Source: an uncultured Monoglobus sp. (GTDB lineage: Bacteria; Bacillota; Clostridia; Monoglobales; Monoglobaceae). Taken from it: a stretch of 34,297 nucleotides of DNA. A model generated the notes under the pieces. That model was not told where the DNA came from and made no database searches. It saw only the letters and a program-made list of their open reading frames with translations. The number at the start of each line of letters is the position of its first letter. Position 1 is the stretch's first letter. Positions 26,540 through 34,297 of this stretch are shown piece by piece. The position numbers and the translations under genes are program-made. Location of the stretch: contig CANQKP010000005.1 in assembly GCA_947624495.1 (NCBI GenBank), positions 1-34,297 of the forward strand, given 5' to 3'.

Positions 26540-29500
26540 CTATTCTTCGGATAATATACGTGCCTGAATTGAATAACTGCCATCTTCATTTGGTACATAA
26601 AATAATTCTACATTTTTATACTTTAGTATATATTTTATCAATATATCAAAAATGTCTATATTAACATTCGCATAAATAGGATATACTTGTATAAATGCAT
26701 CGCGCATAGTCTGTGCAAGAATATTTTTATATTGTGTTTCATAATCAAGCGCTTTTGATAAAAGCTCTTCCCATTTTTTTATAATGATTTCTTTATTTGC
26801 ATTATCTGCCTTAATATAATTATCTATAATATACAAAAGTGTATTCTCTGTAATAACAATAAGAAATCTCATATTAAGCATACGTTCCATATATGTAAAT
26901 AGTGTAATAATTGGAGTTTTTATATCACATAGAAAATCAATTATTCCAATACTATCAACGTTAAACTCTTTAAGTTGGGTAATAGCCATTGTAGGTATTT
27001 CAGCACCAACAAAGGTTCTTTTTGTGTTTTTGGATAATGATAAAGCATCGTAATCACATATACCAAATGCTCTCGTAAAGAGTTTGTTATTTATACCTCG
27101 AATGCTAAAATCTTGTTTATTGGAAAGGCACTTGATTTGGGAAACATAATTATTTAACTTTACCGCTTCTTGCATAAGAAGTTGTTTATTTTTTTCAGAA
27201 ACTTCATTAATAAACAATTCATCCTCTATAATACCCATAGAAGCTACTGTGTTTTTTCGATTTTTCTTTATTATATTTTCCGTATCATCTTTAATAGTGA
27301 TGTTTATTGATCTTGGTATGACTACATCATTATTGTTGAGGCTATCAATATCAACACCAATTTTATACATAGCAACAAGTGCCGCATATGAAAGAACATA
27401 ATTTTTACCAGCTATATACTTTGAATGATAAAGTTCTCTAAATATTATATCTTTATTATCTAAAAACAATAAAACTGTTTCTGTATAATTTAAATTTGTA
27501 TGCTTAGATAGGGCAAATAATGGTTGGGGAAGACTCGATAAATCCTTATAGGTATCTAGTAAATTAGAAAAAGGATTTTCAGTAATCGTGTTGGCCTTCA
27601 CCCACTTTTTAAATTCATTAATATTTTTTATTTCATTATTTTGTATGTCAAATGAAAATGCTTTAATTTTTCCGTTTTGGATCATTCTTTTATAGCAAAC
27701 ATTTACAAAATAACTATCAAGAGTTGCAATTTTCTCAATAGTGTATTTAGATTTATTTATCTCAACAGAAACACCACATTTTTTCATAAACAATCCTAAT
27801 TCAATCGCCTTGTTTCTAGTTATGTGTGTAGCATTCTCCCAATTATATGGTTCTTGAGGCAAAATATTTTCGTTGTGTATACAATATGTTTCTTCTTCCT
27901 CATTGTTGTTTTCACATACTAATGAAACTACGGTTTCCGTATCTACATATTCTCTATCAATAGATCTGCTATTAACTTCACTATTTTGTTCCTCTAAATG
28001 TATTCCGATGTAATTTCCGCAAAATTCACTAGCATCAGGGGAATTTAATAAGGCTTTTGTTATTAATTTTTTTGCTTTTATTATATCTGTTTGCATAAAA
28101 GTTTGTGCCGCTAATACTAATAGCCTTGGGCTTCCAATAGCAATTGCTGAACTAATTACATCTTCTTTAACCTGTCGTCTATTCTTGATTGAAAGTAAAA
28201 GTATCAAATCAACAATATAGGCATTATCTTTATAATATGGAAAAATATTCATCAAGGTATCCAATGCTTCAATTTCTTTACCTTGTTGCATATTTATTCT
28301 TGATTTTATATAATCCAAGCTATGTCCTACATTATGTAGTACTGTTTCATAAGACTCGATAACTTTATTTGCGTATTGAACTTTTTCATTTTTTAATAAT
28401 ATAGCAGTAAATATCAAAACAGTAATAACAAAAAATGGGTGTACTTCATCTTTATCCATTTTATTAATAATACAATCTAATAATTGGACTTTTTCATCGT
28501 TATTTGAACTATAATATAATGATACCCAATACTCTAGATACTTACCATATGTATCTTTATATTTTGCTATTATTTTAGCGTCTACATCACCTTTTGTTTC
28601 CTTAATTGCACGAACATATGTTAAATAAAGATATAAATCATTATCAATTAAATACTTATTTTCATTTAAAACAGTCATTATATGTTCTTGTGAACTTTGC
28701 GATTTTTTCCAATAATATGGTAATAGGCCAAAATAATCAGATTTAAGACAATATTTTATTATTTCTGTCTCACTTGCCTGATTATTGTCAATCTTACATT
28801 TTAAAACAATTCCTTTTATTTTTATATTTTGAAACAAATATTCAGACATATTGTCCATTATTTTCAAAGCTTCATCAACATTCAAAATTGATAACGCACG
28901 TAATAAAACTATATAATATTGTTCTTGAATTTTTTCTGATGCATATAAATATATATATTCTTCTTTCTTTAACTCTTCAGCAATGTTTGAAAGTTCGTCA
29001 AATAGTGCAGTTTCTTTATCTATTATCGGTTTATTAAGTAATACTAGTTCTTTCTTTTCATATATTAAAAGTTTATCAACAAAAGTTTTATCGTCACCTA
29101 TTATTGTTTCAATGATGCTATCAATATTGTTATAATTCTCCTTTAATATAACGCTAACAACTATTCTTTTTGTTAACCATATTTCATTCTTAAAATCATC
29201 AATTATATGAATTTGATAAATATTAGTATTACTATCCAAAGTTTTTACAAAAAAACTTTCGGCAAAATCATTAATGAGTTTTTTTACTATGCTTTTTAAT
29301 TGTTGGTTTTTTAAGTTACTCATTAATATTGACAATTTTTCTTTGCAGTTCAAATAGAATAACACTAACAATCGTGCAACATCGTCACTAATGAAAGTAT
29401 TAGCTATTTTGGAATGCGCACTTAAAATATCTTCGTTAATTACTTTATAATTGGATAAGATTTCAAGACCAATTTTAATAGCATTTTCTAAACTATCATT

Positions 29501-30139
29501 TTTCCCACTAATAAGCGGAATAATATTATATACCGTCTCAAGATTTCCTCGAAATAATTCTTTCTTTAAAGCATTATACACACGTATAATATCATCTTCG
29601 TGCATTTGTGAACTTTGTGATAATATTCTAACAGCATTTCTTAATTCATCATTGTTGTCAATTAAACTATTCATTTTATCAATTAAAATATTGGTATCTT
29701 GTTTATTAAAATAAATTATATTTCGAGTTTCGTCTGATAAATTAGAGGTGACATAGCAACGTATTTTTTCAAGAAATTGAAATAAAAAGCTTTTTACTAT
29801 CGTTTCATCATAAACTGAATATTGTTTATTATTACGCTCAAGCAAAGTTTTAAACCGATTTAATTCAAATTTTATAAATTCATCTTCTGTCTGCGTTCCT
29901 AAAGTATATCCACAAGCAAACGAAAAAACATGTTGGAGCACAGCATAATGCTTCAAAAAGTTTTCAAATTCACTAGATGTAATAATTGTTCCATCATTAT
30001 ATTTATAAAATTCTTTTAGCCATCTTTTTAATTTGCGCTTGAACTTATATAATTTGAGTTTTGGATAAAATGTATTTTTTTGATCATATATCGCATCTGA
30101 AATTAGATTGATAACGACATTTACAATATTTGAAATCAT
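26540..30139 (-). CDS. Large helical-repeat (TPR-like) protein with possible C-terminal GreAB-C/PIN-like module; candidate conflict/defence protein
   Basis: ~1199 aa; long alpha-helical repeats; C-terminal …ENPFSNLLDTYKDLSSLPQPLFALSKHTNLNYTETVLLFLDN…KNYVLSYAALVAMYKIGVDIDSLN…DYDALSLSKNTKRTFVGAEIPTMAITQLKEFNVDSIGIIDFL… suggests a PIN-TPR-GreABC-like end. ATG 30139 with RBS AAGGAG preferred over GTG 30148. Confidence 0.5.
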   Translation of the reverse strand: MISNIVNVVINLISDAIYDQKNTFYPKLKLYKFKRKLKRWLKEFYKYNDGTIITSSEFENFLKHYAVLQHVFSFACGYTLGTQTEDEFIKFELNRFKTLLERNNKQYSVYDETIVKSFLFQFLEKIRCYVTSNLSDETRNIIYFNKQDTNILIDKMNSLIDNNDELRNAVRILSQSSQMHEDDIIRVYNALKKELFRGNLETVYNIIPLISGKNDSLENAIKIGLEILSNYKVINEDILSAHSKIANTFISDDVARLLVLFYLNCKEKLSILMSNLKNQQLKSIVKKLINDFAESFFVKTLDSNTNIYQIHIIDDFKNEIWLTKRIVVSVILKENYNNIDSIIETIIGDDKTFVDKLLIYEKKELVLLNKPIIDKETALFDELSNIAEELKKEEYIYLYASEKIQEQYYIVLLRALSILNVDEALKIMDNMSEYLFQNIKIKGIVLKCKIDNNQASETEIIKYCLKSDYFGLLPYYWKKSQSSQEHIMTVLNENKYLIDNDLYLYLTYVRAIKETKGDVDAKIIAKYKDTYGKYLEYWVSLYYSSNNDEKVQLLDCIINKMDKDEVHPFFVITVLIFTAILLKNEKVQYANKVIESYETVLHNVGHSLDYIKSRINMQQGKEIEALDTLMNIFPYYKDNAYIVDLILLLSIKNRRQVKEDVISSAIAIGSPRLLVLAAQTFMQTDIIKAKKLITKALLNSPDASEFCGNYIGIHLEEQNSEVNSRSIDREYVDTETVVSLVCENNNEEEETYCIHNENILPQEPYNWENATHITRNKAIELGLFMKKCGVSVEINKSKYTIEKIATLDSYFVNVCYKRMIQNGKIKAFSFDIQNNEIKNINEFKKWVKANTITENPFSNLLDTYKDLSSLPQPLFALSKHTNLNYTETVLLFLDNKDIIFRELYHSKYIAGKNYVLSYAALVAMYKIGVDIDSLNNNDVVIPRSINITIKDDTENIIKKNRKNTVASMGIIEDELFINEVSEKNKQLLMQEAVKLNNYVSQIKCLSNKQDFSIRGINNKLFTRAFGICDYDALSLSKNTKRTFVGAEIPTMAITQLKEFNVDSIGIIDFLCDIKTPIITLFTYMERMLNMRFLIVITENTLLYIIDNYIKADNANKEIIIKKWEELLSKALDYETQYKNILAQTMRDAFIQVYPIYANVNIDIFDILIKYILKYKNVELFYVPNEDGSYSIQARILSEE

Positions 30140-30330
30140 TTTGAACACTCCTTTTAAAGGCTATGTATCATTATAACATATTACCTTTTTATTTCAATGA
30201 TATATAAGAAATAATCTTTGTAATCAAAATTAAACACAATACAAGTTATCCCAAAATGCCCAACACAAAAATATTTCTTAATATATCAACGCTTTATTTT
30301 TTAAGTTGTCAGGATAGTTATATTTATTAC

Positions 30331-32079
30331 TTAATTTTTAAATAAGTTAAATATACTTTCTTTTTTTATGCGTGCCTCATCAAAAATATATGCTTTGTTA
30401 CTCTTTATAATAAATTTTCCATCTTCAAGTATCATTGGTTCGTTACTGTGTACAGCAATTTTGATATCATCAGAAAGGGATATTCGGGTGTCTAAAATAT
30501 ATATATTATTTTCAACTGTAAATATAAAATTAATATCATTTGATAATAAAATTCTACTATCATATTTTTCCTTTGAGATAATATCATTTTCTGATATTAT
30601 GACTCTATCAAAATTAATGGCAGAATATCCCTTTTCAATTACATTTGATAAAAAAGTAATCTGCTCTATATCAATAGCTTCTATAATTACAGGCATATTA
30701 ATGCTAAGGTTATATACATTTTCAATTTGTATTAGTCTTCTTAATATATCTATCTTGGATTTATATTCGTTTATTATATCTTTTGCATGAATGTGGAAAT
30801 CCTCCGTTTCAAAAATTATATTATCATCATTATCTATACATATAATAGATTTAGAATTATATAATGCATAAGTTCGTCTATACAATTCAAAAACTTGCTT
30901 AACGGAATTTTGTTTAGTAGGTATTATACTAAAATTTGATTTGTGAGAAGTATTTTGATTTGATACATTTTCTTCTGTTAATTGCAGATCAAATTTATAG
31001 ATTAAACCCTTATTATCTTCACCTTTCAAAACAATATTAAAGATACCATCTACATAGTTGCTTGTTACTATATACTTGGTAAATGGTATTACTACTGCTC
31101 CCAAATCATTTTCAACACTAAAAGATATATATTTAACACTTGGTTTAATTATCACGTCCATTGCCTGAAAATCGCCATTATATAATGGACAATTTTTTGC
31201 ATATATTGTTGGTAATCGCATTTTCAAACCATTGTAAGAACTATTATTATATTCTTTTAAAACTTTCCCATCATGCGTTTTGATAACGAAAAAACAAACC
31301 TTGAATTTAGCTTCCTCACCCTTCAAACGCAAAAACGATAATAGTTCGTCAAAACTATTGAAATTCGTTTTTCTTAAATCAACTTCTATTTCAGCATCGA
31401 TACAAAAATCTTTTTCATTTTTCTTGGCTGCCAAAGTTATATTATAGTCATCCCATGAAAATGATTTAATTTCTTCTGCTCGAATAGGAGAGCCTAATTG
31501 TTTCTCTAAATTTTCTATTTTTAATGATATCTTATCTATTTCTTGCTCCACATTCGATAAACGAACATCTGATTTAGAAGTACTGGAAGACAATAATTCT
31601 TTAATATCTATTTTGGCGCTATCAATTTGATCTAATATTTCGTCCCGAGTATTCAAAATAATATTTGCCATACGTCTCGTATTATCATCCAAAGGTGTAT
31701 TAAAAGTTATATAGGTGGCAAACATTATATTTTTTAATATATTAGTTAAGCGAGATCTCTCATATGGCGCCGGGAGATCATATGATTCTACAAGTTCATC
31801 AATAAAATTATTTGCAGTTTTAGTATCTATGATATTTCTACTAAAACAACGCCTAATAATTTTATCTTCGTTTTTTAAGATAATTTCACTTACACTATCA
31901 TAAAAAGGCTCATTATTATACTTACTGTGCAAAACCAATTCAAGATTTTTCTTATACTCTTTCAACTGTGAATTCATATTATGTTCGTGAATTTGATCTT
32001 TCAACTTTGCGACAAACTTATTTATTATTTTTTTACCTATAGTTGTTATAATTTTTTCAATCAATAATGCTTCAGTCAT
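30331..32079 (-). CDS. Uncharacterised protein, partner of the helical-repeat protein (helical N-terminus, coiled coil, beta-rich C-terminal half)
   Basis: ~582 aa from ATG 32079 (MTEALLIEKIITTIGKKIINKFVAKL…); coiled-coil VRLSNVEQEIDKISLKIENLEKQLG; no recognised catalytic motif. A promoter overlaps the track's annotated start, so ATG 32079 is preferred over 32121. Confidence 0.55.
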   Translation of the reverse strand: MTEALLIEKIITTIGKKIINKFVAKLKDQIHEHNMNSQLKEYKKNLELVLHSKYNNEPFYDSVSEIILKNEDKIIRRCFSRNIIDTKTANNFIDELVESYDLPAPYERSRLTNILKNIMFATYITFNTPLDDNTRRMANIILNTRDEILDQIDSAKIDIKELLSSSTSKSDVRLSNVEQEIDKISLKIENLEKQLGSPIRAEEIKSFSWDDYNITLAAKKNEKDFCIDAEIEVDLRKTNFNSFDELLSFLRLKGEEAKFKVCFFVIKTHDGKVLKEYNNSSYNGLKMRLPTIYAKNCPLYNGDFQAMDVIIKPSVKYISFSVENDLGAVVIPFTKYIVTSNYVDGIFNIVLKGEDNKGLIYKFDLQLTEENVSNQNTSHKSNFSIIPTKQNSVKQVFELYRRTYALYNSKSIICIDNDDNIIFETEDFHIHAKDIINEYKSKIDILRRLIQIENVYNLSINMPVIIEAIDIEQITFLSNVIEKGYSAINFDRVIISENDIISKEKYDSRILLSNDINFIFTVENNIYILDTRISLSDDIKIAVHSNEPMILEDGKFIIKSNKAYIFDEARIKKESIFNLFKN

Positions 32080-32111
32080 ATTTATCATCATCCAATCTTT
32101 ATTATGGTTTA

Positions 32112-32140
32112 ATGCTACCATATTTCTTGATTATTGTCAA
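32112..32140 (-). promoter_or_regulatory. Promoter of the two-gene cassette
   Basis: Minus strand TTGACA (32140-32135) - 17 nt - TAGCAT (32117-32112), with extended TGG before the -10. Confidence 0.6.
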
Positions 32141-32272
32141 CATTCAACAAATATTTGAACATATGTGTAATTTAATATATTGCCGAATCGTAATACAATA
32201 GATATTGCTTTTAAAAATCATTATTTATCTTAATATATTTTTTAATTCGTTCCAAAATTTTACACATATGAA

Positions 32273-32298
32273 AACGAGCGGCGCATTGGCCGCTCGTT
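32273..32298 (-). terminator. Intrinsic terminator of the CARDB-like gene
   Basis: AACGAGCGG-cgcattgg-CCGCTCGTT, followed on the minus strand by TTCATATG; 16 nt past the stop at 32315. Confidence 0.65.
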
Positions 32299-32314
32299 GA
32301 CTTTAGCTCATTTT

Positions 32315-34297
32315 TCAGTTTAATATCTCATAATCCTTTTCAAACACTTCGCTAATCGGGGTTATTTCGTTTGTGTTGTTCCATAGTAACAGTTTCAGCT
32401 TATATCGGCCGCTCAAGCCGCTGCAGTCAAAAGTAATATCTTGTATATTTTCGCCTCTGACAAAGCTTTGATTTTCGTTGATCATCACTTTCTTTAATAC
32501 ATCCCCCGTCGGATTATAAGCCGCCAGAATAACTGCCGCGTTATCAATTTTTCCGGCGTTGTTGGTGGTTTTAACCGACAGCTTAATTTGATTACTGTCT
32601 TGGATATACTCATCATCAATTACAACGAAATCCGTAACATCCGAGTCATTCTTGAAATAAGCGGCGGAGTAATTATTGTATTCGTCAATATCGTTTGCCA
32701 AGCTTGATACCGCGTAATATACCGCCTCCGTATCCGTTATTTCAACCGGCGCTTTCACAATCGTATTTTCAAGCGGCATTATGTTTTCAACGGTTTCCCG
32801 ATACACGACCTCGCCGTCAATTGAGCCTTTATGTATTTGAACTTCCACATTATCGGCTGCCACCGAGCCCCTGTTTTCAATAACCGCGTTAACATAATAT
32901 CTGCCGCCCTCATTTGTGACATACGCGTTTGATACCGCCGCGTCTGCCGAGCCTATGACTGTGGTTCCGATATTATCGTCGATATTAAAATCTTCATACT
33001 TCGACGGCAGCGCCTTAATCATGAGGTTTTTGACCGTGTTTGATACATCCGGCATATACGAAACGGCTATATTTTTGGTTTCTCCGGCCTTTATAACATC
33101 ATTTCTTTCAATTGTTTGCTTCAGCTCATCATTTTCATAGACTTCGACAGTTATACCGTTTATTTCTTCTTCTCCGACATTGTCGCAATCAAACGACAAT
33201 GCTATCATGCCCGTTTTGGCATAGGCGTCCTCGCTGACATCCAAAGTGTCCCGATCAAGTGAAATATTATAGGTCGGAACAATGGTGTTCACAAACAAAT
33301 CTGTTTCTCCGGTAGAATAGCCGCCGTCGTCATTTACAACAGCCTTTCCCGTCTTCATATAATTTACCGTGAATGTGCCATCCGCGTTTACGATGATCCC
33401 CGGGTCGCTTATATTATGCTCATCGCCGACAAAGGTTATTTTCTCACTCCATTTTCCGTTGTTGTATCTGACTCCGCACAGCGTGTCATAACCGTTATTG
33501 TGGTCGATCCAGCAGATGTACATATTATTGCCGTTTGATCTTATCACGGGGATAGAATTTAAGTTAATGTCGGCGTTGATCGCGGTTTGCGTCTTTTTGC
33601 CCAAAACATCGTTAATGATCTGCAATTTGTTATCGGCGTCAAAATATGCCAAGACGGTCTTTCCGTTTAAATTGCCAATCGTGTATTGACCGACGCCGGT
33701 ATAATTCAATTGCTTTGTTGAGCCGTCAGTCATTGAAACATAATATATTATACCGTCTTTTTTATAAAATATATTTTCGTTCATTCCGTCCATAGCGATT
33801 CTGGTGACCGCGCCGATATTCTCTACGGTAGCAACATCGGACCAGTCGGAGCCGTTAAACGTCGCGTAATGCAAATCGGTTGTGCCGCTTTGCGATGATA
33901 AATCGGCTTCGGAATTAGAGAGCCACGCCGCGGCCGCGGTATCGCCGTTTGACGAGACCGTTGGTGAAAAATCAAATGTGTTATTGTCGGTCAAGCGCTT
34001 AGATACCCATTCCGTGCCGTTTAAGTACGCGGCGGATATCTCCGTCTGCGATAAGATATCTTTCATCGGCATATCGCCCGACGACATCACGGATCTCATA
34101 TCCTCCCACACCACAAATTTTCCGCTTGCGGATATTGTGCTGTCAAGCGTGCCGTCGTCTTGCACGGGCACAGGCGCTGACCATGTTCCGTCACTGTTCT
34201 GAGCGGAGCATACCAATTTAAGTCCGTTTTGCTGTTCGCGTTCATCGGCGTCAACCGTAAAATACAGATAATTTGTGCCGTTGATGTTTTGCAAAAC
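32315..34297 (-). CDS. Secreted/surface protein with beta-propeller-like N-terminal repeats and CARDB-like Ig modules (N-terminus beyond window)
   Basis: Repeated propeller-like strands (…NGTEWVSKRLTDNNTFDFSPTVSSNGDTAAAAWLS…, …GNNMYICWIDHNNGYDT…) then CARDB-like …ISLSFDCDNVGEEEINGITVEVYENDEL…AGETKNIAVSYMP…VIENRGSVAADNVEVQIHKG…; open to the window edge. Confidence 0.6.
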   Translation of the reverse strand, partial: VLQNINGTNYLYFTVDADEREQQNGLKLVCSAQNSDGTWSAPVPVQDDGTLDSTISASGKFVVWEDMRSVMSSGDMPMKDILSQTEISAAYLNGTEWVSKRLTDNNTFDFSPTVSSNGDTAAAAWLSNSEADLSSQSGTTDLHYATFNGSDWSDVATVENIGAVTRIAMDGMNENIFYKKDGIIYYVSMTDGSTKQLNYTGVGQYTIGNLNGKTVLAYFDADNKLQIINDVLGKKTQTAINADINLNSIPVIRSNGNNMYICWIDHNNGYDTLCGVRYNNGKWSEKITFVGDEHNISDPGIIVNADGTFTVNYMKTGKAVVNDDGGYSTGETDLFVNTIVPTYNISLDRDTLDVSEDAYAKTGMIALSFDCDNVGEEEINGITVEVYENDELKQTIERNDVIKAGETKNIAVSYMPDVSNTVKNLMIKALPSKYEDFNIDDNIGTTVIGSADAAVSNAYVTNEGGRYYVNAVIENRGSVAADNVEVQIHKGSIDGEVVYRETVENIMPLENTIVKAPVEITDTEAVYYAVSSLANDIDEYNNYSAAYFKNDSDVTDFVVIDDEYIQDSNQIKLSVKTTNNAGKIDNAAVILAAYNPTGDVLKKVMINENQSFVRGENIQDITFDCSGLSGRYKLKLLLWNNTNEITPISEVFEKDYEILN

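Noticed and set aside
1-34297. CRISPR arrays, tRNA/rRNA genes, IS elements, integrases
   Set aside because: Scanned for regularly spaced repeats, tRNA-like cloverleaf cores and transposase/integrase motifs; none seen.

Overview
The window is a Firmicutes (Clostridia-like) chromosomal segment. About 1-25.3 kb is mostly conserved housekeeping DNA: lgt (partial), a YmfH/YmfF-like M16 peptidase pair, a degenerate GGDEF membrane protein, a TPP-riboswitch thiamine operon (thiC-thiD-thiM-thiE-HAD), a DUF2508-like gene, a HicA-type toxin/antitoxin module, an OmpR-type two-component system, a DUF3783-like gene, a divergent topoisomerase IV/gyrase-like B/A pair, iscS-like + thiI, and the hprK-PHP-murB-rapZ-yvcK-whiA cluster. 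From about 25.35 to 32.25 kb there is a visibly AT-rich accessory insert. It holds two large, poorly characterised genes: a ~1199 aa helical-repeat protein with a possible C-terminal PIN-TPR-GreABC-like module, and a ~582 aa partner. Next to them is a previously unannotated locus with the hallmarks of a type I toxin-antitoxin system: a 27-aa hydrophobic peptide with its SD sequestered in a hairpin, and a convergent ~100-nt antisense RNA with a perfect TTGACA-N17-TATAAT promoter and an intrinsic terminator. Long inverted repeats give the sense and antisense RNAs near-identical 5' elements. A partial beta-propeller/CARDB-like protein closes the window. All family calls come from motif reading by eye; no database searches were run.
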